From Delphinella strobiligena (taxonomy: Eukaryota; Ascomycota; Dothideomycetes; Dothideales; Dothioraceae), in NCBI GenBank assembly GCA_009982845.1, contig JAADKB010000003.1, forward strand, positions 2,575,665-2,639,664: a stretch of DNA of 64,000 bases, read 5' to 3'. Numbering within the stretch: position 1 is the first letter of the stretch; every line of letters starts with the position of its first letter. The notes beneath the pieces were generated by a model that was given only the letters and a program-made list of their open reading frames with translations, made no database searches and was not told the origin of the DNA. The position numbers were made by a program, and so were the translations under genes. Positions 33,967-45,205 of the stretch are shown one piece after another.

Positions 33967-36246
33967 ATGGGTGACGCAAGCGGATGTCCAGTTGCAGGAA
34001 ACCACAAGAAGGTCAACACCGGTGGTGGTGGCACCAGAAACAAGGACTGGTGGCCAAATGACCTGAAGCTCAACATCCTGCGCCAGCACACTGCAGTCAC
34101 CAACCCTTACAACAAAGACTTCAACTATGCCGAAGCCTTCAAGAGTCTGGATTACGAAGGATTGAAGAAAGATCTGACTGCTTTGATGACCGACTCACAA
34201 GAATGGTGGCCAGCTGATTTCGGACATTATGGCGGTCTCTTTGTCCGTATGGCATGGCACAGTGCAGGTACATACCGTGTCTTCGATGGTCGTGGTGGAG
34301 GTGGTGATGGCCAGCAACGATTCGCTCCACTCAATAGCTGGCCCGACAATGTCAGTCTTGACAAGGCACGTCGCCTGCTATGGCCTATCAAGCAGAAGTA
34401 TGGTGACAAGATCTCGTGGGCTGATCTCTACTTGCTCACGGGTAACGTGGCAATTGAGTCCATGGGTCTCAAGACGTTCGGTTTCGCCGGTGGTCGTCCC
34501 GACACCTTCGAGGCTGATGAGTCCGTCTACTGGGGTGGCGAGTCAACCTGGCTCGGTAACGATGTTCGCTATGCCTCAGGCCAAGAAGGTCCAACTGGAC
34601 CTGGTGTTGTAGATGGTGATGAACACAAGAAGGATCACAGTGACATTCACTCACGCGATCTGGAGGAGCCCATTGCAGCTGCCCACATGGGTCTGATCTA
34701 CGTGAACCCTGAGGGACCTGATGGAATCCCCGACCCCGTCGCTTCGGCCAGAGATATCCGCACTACCTTCGGCCGCATGGCTATGAACGACGAGGAAACC
34801 GTTGCCTTGATTGCTGGTGGTCACGCCTTCGGCAAGACCCATGGTGCTGGTCCCTCTGACAACGTCGGAGATGAGCCAGAAGGAGCCAGCATTGAACAGC
34901 AAGGCTTCGGCTGGCACAACAAGTACAAGTCAGGCAAGGGTCCTGACACCATCACCAGTGGTCTGGAGGTTATCTGGACCAAGACTCCTGTCAAGTGGAG
35001 CAACCACTACCTTGAATACATGTTCAAGTATGAATGGGAGCAGACCAAGAGTCCCGCTGGTGCAAACCAATGGGAGGCCAAGGATGCTGAGGCTTTCATC
35101 CCCGATGCATACGACCCAAACATCAAGCACAAGCCAAGGATGTTGACAAGTGATCTTGCATTACGTTTCGACCCCGCTTATGAGAAGATCTCACGTCGCT
35201 TCGCCGAGAACCCAGACCAGCTCGCTGATGCCTTCACCCGCGCTTGGTTCAAGCTCTTGCACCGTGACATGGGCCCGCGAAGCCGCTGGCTTGGTCCCGA
35301 GATTCCATCCGAAGTTTTGATTTGGGAGGACCAGATTCCAGCTGCCGATCACCAGTTGATCGATGAAGAAGATATCGCGACTTTGAAGAAGGAGGTTCTC
35401 TCATCCCGTGTGGACGCCACCTCTCTCATAACAACAGCTTGGGCGTCAGCATCCACATTCCGCGGCGGTGACAAGCGTGGCGGTGCTAACGGAGCCCGTA
35501 TTCGCCTTGCCCCTCAGAACAAGTGGAAGGTAAACAGTCCACCACAGCTCAGTCAAGTTCTCGCTGCATTGGAGAAGGTACAGAAGAAGTTCAATGAATC
35601 CCAGAACGGCGGAAAGAAGGTGTCTCTTGCTGATCTCATCGTCCTGGCCGGAGATGCCGCGATCGAGAAGGCTGCTGGTGTTTCTGTCCCTTTCATTCCC
35701 GGCCGTACAGACGCCACGCAGGAGCAGACCGATGCTCAATCCTTTGAGCACTTGGAACCTAAGGTTGATGGTTTCCGTAACTTTGGCAAGGGCACATCTC
35801 GAGTCCGTACCGAACAGTTCCTTGTCGACAAGGCTCATCTGCTGACACTCACCGCTCCCCAAATGACTGTGTTGGTGGGTGGTCTGCGTGCTCTGAACGC
35901 CAACTACGACGCCTCACCTCATGGCGTTTTCACCAAGCGTCCAGGCCAGCTCACTAACGACTTCTTCGTCAATCTTTTGGACACGAACACAACCTGGAAG
36001 AAGAGTGGCGACAATGAGATCTATGAAGGTGTTGATCTGAAGACTGGGGAGAAGAAGTGGACAGCCACTCGCCACGACCTCGTATTCGGCTCACACCCCG
36101 AGCTGCGTGCCATAGCCGAGGTGTACGGCAGTTCTGATGGTCAGACGAGATTCGTCAAGGACTTCGTGTCAGCCTGGACCAAGGTGATGAACCTGGACCG
36201 CTTTGACGTTGCCAACTCGCAGACTCGTGTTCAGGCTCGTCTATAA
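33967..36246 (+). CDS. katG: Catalase-peroxidase KatG
   Basis: Intronless, 759 aa, full length for fungal KatG1, with no N-terminal signal peptide, so intracellular. Distal side: Arg94, Trp97 and His98 in VRMAWHSAGTYR. The Trp-Tyr-Met adduct that gives catalase activity can be formed by Trp97, Tyr245 (GLIYVNPEGPDG) and Met271 (GRMAMNDEE). Proximal His286 lies in GGHAFGKTHGAGP. The C-terminal duplicated domain is complete. It removes hydrogen peroxide and also has peroxidase activity. Fungal KatG genes are generally considered to derive from bacteria by ancient transfer, and the lack of introns fits. The start is fixed by the short leader and the MGDASGCPVAGN N-terminus. Confidence 0.98.
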   Translation: MGDASGCPVAGNHKKVNTGGGGTRNKDWWPNDLKLNILRQHTAVTNPYNKDFNYAEAFKSLDYEGLKKDLTALMTDSQEWWPADFGHYGGLFVRMAWHSAGTYRVFDGRGGGGDGQQRFAPLNSWPDNVSLDKARRLLWPIKQKYGDKISWADLYLLTGNVAIESMGLKTFGFAGGRPDTFEADESVYWGGESTWLGNDVRYASGQEGPTGPGVVDGDEHKKDHSDIHSRDLEEPIAAAHMGLIYVNPEGPDGIPDPVASARDIRTTFGRMAMNDEETVALIAGGHAFGKTHGAGPSDNVGDEPEGASIEQQGFGWHNKYKSGKGPDTITSGLEVIWTKTPVKWSNHYLEYMFKYEWEQTKSPAGANQWEAKDAEAFIPDAYDPNIKHKPRMLTSDLALRFDPAYEKISRRFAENPDQLADAFTRAWFKLLHRDMGPRSRWLGPEIPSEVLIWEDQIPAADHQLIDEEDIATLKKEVLSSRVDATSLITTAWASASTFRGGDKRGGANGARIRLAPQNKWKVNSPPQLSQVLAALEKVQKKFNESQNGGKKVSLADLIVLAGDAAIEKAAGVSVPFIPGRTDATQEQTDAQSFEHLEPKVDGFRNFGKGTSRVRTEQFLVDKAHLLTLTAPQMTVLVGGLRALNANYDASPHGVFTKRPGQLTNDFFVNLLDTNTTWKKSGDNEIYEGVDLKTGEKKWTATRHDLVFGSHPELRAIAEVYGSSDGQTRFVKDFVSAWTKVMNLDRFDVANSQTRVQARL

Positions 36247-36716
36247 GCTGACGGTGTTGGAACGATTACTAGTTCATGATTGGCTTTTCGGGAACTGGGC
36301 ACTTATGAAGTAGGCCCTCTTCTGTTGATACAGCATCGTGGCTTACTGAGCTATTCTTGATAGCTGTCCCTACTCACGTAGTCAATTCAATCAAAAATTC
36401 TCCACCATTCTCACATGCTTCTTGCTCTAGCCATTGCACGTGAAGTTGTGATGATGATTTAGAAATACATGGAATATACAGACGTCACTTCGCATGGATT
36501 AGCTCCGAGCACTACCTGGACCGTGGTCGTATATATTTTAGTTAATGGTTGCTTTGGACCAATATCGGTGCGAACTTGACCACACGCTTACCGATATTCG
36601 TCTTAGCAACGTCGACAGGGATTGCCAACTGTCAGGATCTGACCATGAAGAGATACGTACGCTTCCCCACTTCCACCGCCGGCCTGAATCGCGCCATACC
36701 ATTGCCAATTGTCTTG
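36247..36716. other. Convergent intergenic region
   Basis: 470 bp between the convergent KatG and thiolase genes, expected to hold both 3' UTRs. No distinct element was recognised. Confidence 0.5.
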
Positions 36717-38130
36717 TCATTGCTCAGACACGATTAATCCAGCCATACCAATTCCCTATCAAGTTGTTAGTTTCATGACATCAGGGACCGAAACTTCAAA
36801 TACTTACCGTTCCCACACACATGGATGTGATGGCAATCTTCCTTCCTGTCCGCTTCAGTTCCGAAAGAGCTGTGACGATCTGTCTCGCGCCTGTACAGCC
36901 GAGCGGGTGGCCCAATGCCCTGTAACAGTGTCAGTAATGGCAAGCATACATCCGGGAAGAACCACTTACACTGCACCACCTCTTGGGTTCAGCTTTGCGG
37001 GATCGATCTTGAGCTTGTCGCGACAGTAAACACCCTACGATTCATCAATGCAACGTTCTATGCTCGAAACATTATCTATGACTCACCATGGAAGAGAATG
37101 CCTCGTTGATCTCGACAACATCCACGTCATCAATCGTCAAGGCAACCTTCTCAAGCAACTTGGGAATGGCCAGGGTTGGACCGATTCCCATGATTCTTGG
37201 CTCAAGCCCAGCCACGGTTGCGCCCACGAACTTGGCCAGAATTGGCTGACCGATTTTCTCGGCCATACTCCTCTTCATGAGCAATATTGCGGCAGCACCG
37301 TCGGTGATTTGAGACGCGTTGCCGCCGGTCGTGGTACTCGGACCCCATTGTGGGAAGGCTGCCTTGATCTTTCCCAGTCCTTCAGCGGTGGTGTTGGGTC
37401 GGATACCCTCGTCCTTGTCCGCCACAATGGTCTTGGTCTCTCCGGTTTTGGGATCCTTCCACTGCACGCTCACGGGAATAATCTCATCCTTGGTCCACCC
37501 TTCCTTCTGTGCCTTTTCGGCCCTCTGCTGTGAAGTAGCAGCAAATTGGTCCTGTGCTTCGCGAGAAATGTTGAAGTCACCGGCAACATTCTCAGATGTC
37601 CAGCCCATAGGCATTGTAGTATCCTTGACTGTCTGAGTCTCCAGAGCCTGGGCACTCAGTTTGGGAGCTCCACCGTCGCTGTTGGTGCTCATGCTTTCGG
37701 CGCCAATCGCCACACCGCAGTCGATGGATCCCGTGCTGATTTGCGCTGCGATTTGCTGCACGGATAGGAGACCCGAGGAGCACCATCTGGAAGCAACACT
37801 TGAAGCTGTCGTGACTGGGAAACCAGCGGCCAGTACTGCAGCACGAGCGACGTATTGAGCGCCGGGGTTCAGCACATTTCCCAGACAAACATCTTCGACA
37901 AGAGAAGCATCGATTTTTGAATTCTTGATCACGGCCTTGAGGAGAGGAATCATCAGGTCTTCCAACTGAGTGTCTTTGAAAGCTCCCTTCCGAGCTTTGG
38001 TCAAGGGCGTCCGGGCGGCATAGGTTATTACAATATCATCTGGATTCTTTGCTAAGATGGCCGCTTTGCCCATTCTTGCAGGCTGGACTTGGGAGGCAAT
38101 GGATGCCAGACGTTGTTGTGCACCGCTCAT
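36717..38130 (-). CDS. 3-ketoacyl-CoA thiolase, peroxisomal type
   Basis: Four exons, complement(join(36717..36755,36808..36919,36970..37034,37087..38130)), 419 aa. All three introns (50-52 bp) are GT-AG. Nucleophile Cys117 is in SRWCSSGLLS. The other catalytic motifs are NEAFSSM, GHPLGCTGARQ and SMCVGTGIGMAG, the last formed only after splicing. The N-terminus RLASIASQV resembles a PTS2 ([RK][LIVQ]x5[HQ]x), although the final position is Val where the strict consensus has Leu, Ala or Phe. By family it cleaves 3-ketoacyl-CoA at the end of each beta-oxidation cycle, like yeast Pot1. The Met at 38130 is chosen because the in-frame upstream extension to 38241 lacks family similarity. Confidence 0.95.
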
Positions 38131-38855
38131 CTTGAGGATCGGATTTTTCTTGTTGAGGTATTTTTGGGAAGGACAAGGGGGATACGGCAGACTGGAGGTC
38201 CTGATCTGGGGTATAACAAACAGACCTACAAGATATATCACGGTTTACTGCTCTTGCATGTGCTGTCAGAAGTCCCGAGGCTGGCCGACAAGGAGATTGA
38301 GGAGGATAGCCGGCTTGCCGAGGACCACTGCCGGGCTCTTGGCATTCGGGAATTGGTCTGGGTCAGACTCCCGAACCTCTCCACACTCCACGCTTTCCCC
38401 ACAACCACATTCACGCTTCTCTCCAGATAAGACGAATGATGACCGCTGCGCGTATGCTCAAGGTACTTGAAGTCTCCAGTGTGGTGAAGTGCAAGGCTCG
38501 TCTTCAGAATTCACACGATAAGTATTCTCACGCGGACCATGAGTCGTAGAAGGTCCAGTCGGCAGCCTCACCACTTTATCATCATCTCCTGCGTCATCGT
38601 GAAGTCTAAAGTCATGTTTAAAACAATCGAGCATTCGAGCTCACAAAGATAACGGCCGGGTCCATGTCAAAGCACACGGCAACGCTTGTGTAACAATCTA
38701 TTCTCCAGACTTTAAATCTATCGCAATAAACACAGCTCAACTGACAACCAGCACGCCTCGTCGCAAAATCAGACCTCCCAATCAGTCCACACCCAGAGTA
38801 GCTCCAGCAGAAACCTCACAACCCCTAACCACCACTCCGAATACTCGACCCAAGT
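38131..38855. other. Divergent intergenic region
   Basis: 725 bp between the divergent thiolase and small-protein genes. A CCTCCC/CAACCCCTAACC-rich stretch precedes the small protein's ATG. Nothing else recognised. Confidence 0.5.
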
Positions 38856-39104
38856 ATGGCCAGCCAAGACGGCTTCACCGAGAACGCCTTCAGAGACAAC
38901 GTCTCGAAAGAGCACGCCTACGAAACCAAATACAACGCCAACCCCATCGGCTCAGCCAGTCGACCTGCAGACGCCGCGGGCGTCAAAGATACGAAGTCCA
39001 AGTCCGGGCTTGAGGGTAACATTGCGCCTCTGCAGACTAATAAGGGCGAGGAGGGGGAGCATAAGGGCGTTATTGAGAAGATTAAGGAGAAGATCAAGTC
39101 TTAG
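38856..39104 (+). CDS. Small hydrophilic protein of unknown function
   Basis: Intronless, 82 aa. The sequence is charged and low in hydrophobic residues, with a Lys-rich C-terminus (GVIEKIKEKIKS) that could form an amphipathic helix. Asn, Asp, Ala and Gly dominate the N-terminal half, suggesting disorder. Comparable small hydrophilic proteins are common in Pezizomycotina and some respond to stress, but I cannot name a family. Support for being real: clean start after an AT-rich leader, codon usage like the neighbours, and a free-standing position. Confidence 0.6.
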   Translation: MASQDGFTENAFRDNVSKEHAYETKYNANPIGSASRPADAAGVKDTKSKSGLEGNIAPLQTNKGEEGEHKGVIEKIKEKIKS

Positions 39105-39918
39105 GATGGGAGAGGGACCGGGAGGCGATGATTGGTACTGGTGAATTGGGCAAGCTGTTGGGTTGTTGTAAGGATTATTGGGCTTTATACGGGTCAGGGA
39201 GACAATGGGGTTATGTAAGGCGGGCATTGGATGGATTGCGACTATCCCATGGTTTGGTGCAGAAATTGCAATGTAGAGCAGACACAAGCGGTCGAATGTA
39301 GGTCTTAATCGTATATCCCTCCGACCGCGTGCAGCTGTTTCGGAACCCCATTCGGAATCTAATCAAGCATGGCGGCAGCACGAAAGCAAAACTTTGAGAT
39401 ATTGGCCAGCAATCGTCATATACAAATAGACGAGTCCAGAATCGTCCAAAGAACAAAGATGCGACTCTGCCTCGCTATCCACCTGGCCTTTGAGTTGTTG
39501 ACCAGAAATACATTGCCTTGTGTAAGATACCTTGTCTTCCTCTCCAGTCCTGACTCATCAACTCTTACATCCCTCTGCCTTGTCCTTATCTCTAGGCTTT
39601 ATTCATGTAGTGCAGGATCCTCCGCAATGATGTCCATAACACAGTATGATGCATCTACTCAAGAACATCACAATCACTGGTGTTTAGTGTGCAACAGGGG
39701 GGCAATCGTGATACCTGTGGCTACTCAACAGAACAGAAAGGACAAGCTGAAGAAAATCATAGACATCCACAGACATCCGAGATGCCTTGAGCAATTGGTT
39801 CGACACAATTGCTTGTGTACGACTACCCCAGAGGCTAACGCAAGAGCTTAATATGCAGAGCTTGAAGCACTACGAGTAGATGTTCCTAGATTGAGCGAAC
39901 CGGACGGGACACAGGAGC
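39105..39918. other. Intergenic region with no recognised gene
   Basis: 814 bp between the small protein and the oxygenase fragment. A frame at 39,369-39,851 has no recognisable motif. This is about where the core genome gives way to accessory sequence. Confidence 0.5.
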
Positions 39919-40383
39919 TTGCCGGAATACCCACGCTACATGAAGTATCATCCAAGAAGCGAGGACGAAGATGCGGCAGTCAACACCATCTGGGCCAAGG
40001 GACATACAGACTACAACACGCTGACATTTCTGTTTCACCAGCCCATAGCCGGCTTGCAGGTGCAGACGCAGTCTGGGTGGAGATACGTTCGATCGGAAGA
40101 GCAGGCCATTATCGTCAATGTCGCAGACGCACTGCAGTTCCTCAGCGGTGGGTATCTTGAGCCAACAGTCCATCGAGTGATCAGTCCGCCTCGAGATCAG
40201 GCAAACAAGCTGCGGTTGTCCCTCGTCTATTTTGACAGACCGGACGCCAAGGTCGAACTCGCGCCTGTGAAGAGTCTACTTCTTCAGCGTCTAGGCTTAC
40301 AATTAAGCAACGCTGACACGCCGATAGGTGTCACTGCCAAAGTGATGTCAAGGCAAGACATAATCGCTGTATGGAAGCGCTAA
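39919..40383 (+). pseudogene. C-terminal fragment of a 2OG-Fe(II) oxygenase
   Basis: About 154 codons keep the iron-binding core of the isopenicillin-N-synthase-like family: GHTDYNTLTFLF (His-x-Asp), TVHRVISPP (distal His) and RLSLVYF (the Arg-x-Ser that holds 2-oxoglutarate). The usual N-terminal half (DIOX_N, roughly 150-180 residues) is missing; upstream frames show no trace of it except possibly a few codons before 39,919. The C-terminus appears natural (MSRQDIIAVWKR). With no N-terminal domain it is unlikely to fold as an active enzyme. Confidence 0.75.
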
Positions 40384-41475
40384 GCTCACATTTTTGCAGA
40401 ATGGGCTCGAGCCCGCATCGTAAAGGATCATCGATTCCGGACAGGCCTCGATAGTCGCTGTGAGAGAGAGAGATCATTGCTGGCGTGCAGCAGAACTTTT
40501 TTTTTGGCTAAACTGCCGACTTGAATAGCGTTGCGTTTAGTCTGTTGTTGAATGTCGTCCTGGCTCTCGAGTACCGTCGTATACCCGTCGTATACCCGTC
40601 GTCCTGAGGTGGAATGGCAACTGTGCATGGTAGAATCATCAAGTTCGACACAGGCCATTGTTTGAGCGCAACATCATCACATTGACACCTGCTATCATGG
40701 AGCGTGACGGTTGCGCTTAAGACATTGACCAAGACGTTGAGCGCGAGTTGACGAAGTAAGGTAGAGTAAGCATGTGGTAAGGTACTCCGATGCGTGCAAA
40801 GTCAGTGCCAAGCTCAGGCGGGGAACCAGTAGGGGGACCAGTAGGGCGACCCTGTTCCCTTTACAGGAATCCAAATCCAGCTTCTGTACAAATAACATCT
40901 GCTTTCTTGATCTATTTTGATGTGGATTCTTCATTTTTAGAGTCTGCTGTTAGTGCTTGCATCGTATACCGTAAAGCTGAATCGTAGTGGCTCTTTTGAC
41001 GTGGAGTAGTTTTTTCATGCAAGAAACCAGAAAACCCTCAAGCTTCCACAATGATCTCTTGTTTACGTTTTCACCATTTTCAGGGTGGTTCACTGTTCTG
41101 CGCGATCGTTATAAACTGTCAAAGACGCAGCCTCAATAGCATCTCTACAAGTCCATGCTTAATCATCAAGATAGATACACACACAAATTCTTAGGCACTG
41201 ATGCTGAACTGTGACAAACATACGAATTATTATTGAACGACATGTGCCGGCCCGACTTTTCATTCGATCCAGGGCGTGCCGGGGTCTGACAGTGGAGCCG
41301 ATGGATCATCATCCACCTCCACAGATCTCGGTTGCCTCTCCACAAATTTCGCGGATCCTTTCAGGTAATCTACAGTATCAGCCTCGTTTATAGCCCCCAC
41401 ATCCCTTGAATTCCAACAATATGCTCCACTGTAGACGAATCTAGCACATGGAAACCATGATCAGCGCACCTCTCC
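40384..41475. other. Intergenic region upstream of the Zn2Cys6 gene
   Basis: 1.1 kb with a T9 run near 40,500 and two near-identical phrases around 40,825-40,850 (AGTAGGGGACCAGTAGGGCGACC). No coding pattern was recognised. Confidence 0.5.
40575..40601. repeat. Short tandem repeat of CGTCGTATACC
   Basis: Two complete 11-bp units and a partial third, in the intergenic region after the oxygenase fragment. Confidence 0.85.
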
Positions 41476-43796
41476 ATGTCGACAATTGCAGAGAATTATC
41501 GCAATCGCAAACGCAAACGACTAACTTTCGCCTGTAATGCTTGTCGATCTCGCAAGGTCAGATGTGACGATGGGCACCCCAAATGTACAAAGTGTGCGCG
41601 AGCTGGCATTGAATGTATCACCATAGATCCTCGACAACCAGGTTCGGTCGTCTTGCGGAGAGAAGCTCAGCAACCAAGTACACTGCCGCGAATAACGCCA
41701 TCGACGACCAATCGTACCAGTGTCTCCGGAGATCAGTGTTCTCCTGCCTCACTCCTCAACCCTTCGGTTGCCGTATCGCAGAGTGTTAGCGGGAATGAAG
41801 TACCAACTGAGGGCTATGAGATAGCTCAGCCTCATGATATTCATGGAAGTCCTCAATCCGTGACGCCTGGACCGACAGACAATGCCCCTCTTCCCACTTG
41901 GCCCAGGTTCATGTCTGGTAACAACCTACAGGTAATGAGTCAATGGCTTGACTTGGCATTTGCACGGATTGGAGTCCGACATGGCTTCTCAAGTTGTCAC
42001 AATAGTGGTGCTCCGGATCGGAAAGTTTCGAGATTGTCACCTTTCGCCTTGTCATCTCTCAGCACACATGACAGTCCGGAGATCCCGGGTTTTGCGCAGA
42101 TGTTCCTGTCGAGCGCTAACACCTTTTTTCCTGTCTTCGAAGAGCGCGTTACCCATCAGATATTGAACCAGTACAATGCTGCGACGGTGCAAGCCAGCCT
42201 TGAACCTTATCCCTGCAGCGAGACTGCGATACCAATACTCATGATTGCTGTAGCGAATCTTTTCGGAGAGGCAGACACCGAGGAAGCTCTCAAACACATT
42301 CGAGCGGCATACTCCATGCTCAGCATCATTGTTGTAGAGAGCTCTCTTCGCTCTACACAAGCTCTATTTCTGCTAGCTCTTGCACTCCGTGCTTTCAACG
42401 AAATTTATATGGCTTGGCATCTCATTACACTTGGCATATCCATAGCACAGTCTTTAGCGATGCATCGTGCTTATACAGCCCAGTGAAAGACAACCCTTGG
42501 GGAATCGCTGTATGAAGAACACCTACGGAGCTGGTGGGCGATATACAGCTTGGAGAAGGCCATATATCTTGAGGTCGAAACACCTTCTTCGTTACGCGGT
42601 CCCGAATGCAACCAGACATTGCCCAAATGCAATCACGACTCGGTTTTCCTCCATGTCATCGCACTGGCCCAAATCCAACATCAAGTCAATAAGCGCTGCA
42701 TACAAGCTCGCTCATCTGAAGAGAATCCGGAAGTAAACTATCATGATGTCATACGTGAGAAGATTGTGAGCGCAGGAGAGCTTGACCAAACGCTGCTAAC
42801 ATGGGCTGAGGAAATGCCACATAATCTTCGGTAGCTTTTCCATTCATGCTTCTGCAATAACTCTACAGCTGACATCTTACCACTTAGCCCCTCAAACTAC
42901 TTATACTGTGAGCCGGAGAGCCTCCTAGTGGTGTCCTATCTAGCTATTGAGTATTACCAGACGTAAGCAATAAATATTACCCTGCCACAGGGGGCCGTTT
43001 AATAACGCATCTGCCAGTCTTGTGTTGATACACCGCAACGCTCTCCTGATCAGCATACACAACGTACGGAAAGAGGCAGATTACTTCTGTTCAGACAAGC
43101 CATACAAGAACCGCATTCGGAATGGCCATGCCGTGTGTGCAGACGCTGCACGCTCGATAGTCGGCGTACTAGAGTGTACGCAGCACCTTCGAACATCCCT
43201 CCCCTTGCATGCTATCTACGCGCCATTATTAGCAACATATGCTTTAGCGGTCCATACTTTGAAGCACCTATTTTATGGGCCCGCCAAGGCTGACTTCGAA
43301 GTACGTCAAGGTATATTTCTCACGCACGCGTATCCCGTCTAACAGCAACTAGCTAGAAGTTAGTGCTATCGAGTTTGTCCGTCGGAAGCAGGCCATGGCC
43401 AAAGACACAGATCCGCATCTTGTGACACTCTTGGGTGCCCTCCAGTCCCAAGTGTCAGCCGTCGTCAAGAGTGCAGCTTCGACAGACAGCGGGCCCCCAA
43501 CTCAGCATAGTACTGGCAGCAGTAATGCAGTGCTTATTGGTGGCAATCAGATGATGTCGTCACCCATAGGTCTCAGTATGCAACAGAACCATGAAATTGG
43601 TCGCATAACGCAGCTTCCCCACGATGGGAACACTTCTGGAGCATCCAATATCTCTGGTTGGACGGGAGGTCTATCGGACACTTGGCCAGACAATGCCGGC
43701 CAGGGCTTTGACTTTGTCGCAAGTGGGTTTGATTTAGGCGATTTGGGCAACATGGATTGGGACGCACTAGCGGTGACATTCGATCTGCCCTCCTAA
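41476..43796 (+). pseudogene. Zn(II)2Cys6 transcription factor with one internal TGA
   Basis: Four exons, join(41476..42830,42888..42962,43018..43300,43353..43796), 719 codons in one frame with correct GT-AG introns of 57, 55 and 52 bp. The only defect is TGA at 42484-42486 (codon 337, after RAYTAQ). The DNA-binding cluster is ACNACRSRKVRCDDGHPKCTKC followed by a seventh-residue Cys position (ARAGIEC). The fungal-specific middle homology region continues through the stop: SLAMHRAYTAQ before it and LYEEHLRSWWAIYSLEKA after it. As written, the protein would be a 336-residue DNA-binding fragment lacking half the regulatory domain. Position among oxygenases and transporters suggests a pathway-specific regulator. 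TGG to TGA or CGA to TGA would each explain the change. Confidence 0.82.
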
Positions 43797-43998
43797 AATG
43801 TGACGAAGACTCGATCAAAGACAGAGTTGATTCAAGGCTTAGGAAGATCTAGTTAGCACAATATCAAGTAGGCAAAGCACGAGTGTCCATTTGTGGATGC
43901 AAGCATTATTCATTGCATAGATATCTGAGATGCATACTTGATACCACTTCCGCCAATAGATTATGGCGAATATAAGACGCCAGAAATGTCTTTATTGT

Positions 43999-45205
43999 TT
44001 ACTCTGCAGTAATATAAGGAATTCCCGTGAGTTTGAAAGCTCTCTCGCCCAACTTCACGGGTTGGCGTGGCGACTCACGATTGTGAGGGTCTAGCTCACC
44101 ATTCCTCAGTACCGGAGGACCGCCTATATGAACGGCATTGGGCCAGTGGGTGGTAGATTTGGTGTTCAAGAATGCCTCTCGCTTACGAATCAAGTCTTCC
44201 TGCGAGGCGTCGGAGACGGGCATGTAGCATGTGTAGACGCAGAAACGAGGGCGAGTTGAAGATGATGGAAGGTTGTAGTGAGGAGTCCTCGAATCCCCTA
44301 AACAAGACAATTAGTAAATGCCGTCTGTAGGACATTGGTCATGACAAGGAGACTTACATAGAAGGAGGTCGCCGGGCTCTGCGCAGATCTTTTCCCACTT
44401 GAGACCCTTCTCTTCGAGCCACTTCATACCGGCCTCGGTGTAACCATACCACTCTGGAGTCCTGACGGATCTGTTAGATTCTCGTTCGGTTCAAAGAGTA
44501 CGATGATCGCGTATTAGGCCCAGATCCTCTTCTCATCTTTGAACTCTTTGTGAAACTCCTCACTGAGCAAATGACCACCTTTGCACACAATAAGGCCGCC
44601 ATCGTTTGGCCCATTGGGCAAGATGTTGACAAGGCCCTGCAAACATCTGAAGCCCGGCTTCTCAGGACTTTGGTCTTGGTGGGGCCATGGCTTGTTTGGA
44701 GGCAGATCCTTCCGGTTTGGAAAGCCAAATCCGACGGCATCGAAAGAGACGATCAGGTCCTCAGTACCATAGACAGTCTCGAAGGCACCGTAGACGCCTG
44801 GTTCGGAGCGAACATCCCAGGCAAACTTCTCATGGGGTACACCGTAGCCATGACACATGCCTTTCTCACTGATTGCCGGAAGGAAGTCTTTGTGGATAGT
44901 AGAAGGGTCATCGCGCTTGAATCCAAGACCACTGTAGAAAGAGTCAACAATGTAATTTGTGACACATGGCATATCACTCACAAGTCTTCTAGCCATTCGA
45001 ACATTTGCTCGCCGTATGCATCGGCTCTCTCTCTGGGAATGGCACCCTTGACTAAAGCAAAGCCATCCCTAAGCAGATCGTCACGAAAGCCTCCGTAGTG
45101 GGTTGGAGAGCTATCAGCAAAAAGACGGCTTGTAGATGTAGGGTCTGCTTTGATGGTGACTGAGAGGGGAGGAGTCGCGGTGACGGTACTGGTAGTTGTT
45201 GCCAT
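43999..45205 (-). CDS. Phytanoyl-CoA dioxygenase-like (PhyH) protein, exon 2 donor defective
   Basis: Four exons fit the family: complement(join(43999..44297,44358..44461,44518..44931,44982..45205)), 346 aa. Introns 1 (50 bp) and 3 (60 bp) are GT-AG. Intron 2 (56 bp) ends in a good CAG at 44462, but the position where the frame requires the donor reads CTAATACG instead of GTAATACG at 44517; exon lengths are whole codons only with this site. Iron ligands: WPHQDQSPEKPG (His-x-Asp) and SRTPHYN (distal His), followed by an Arg in TRPRF. PhyH-type enzymes hydroxylate small molecules using 2-oxoglutarate. Without a donor, translation would stop at the TAA directly after RIWA, losing the distal His. 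Annotated as CDS because no coding lesion exists. Confidence 0.7.

Noticed and set aside
44550..45098. 182-codon plus-strand frame.
   Set aside because: Antisense to exons 1-2 of the PhyH-like gene, which carries iron-binding motifs.
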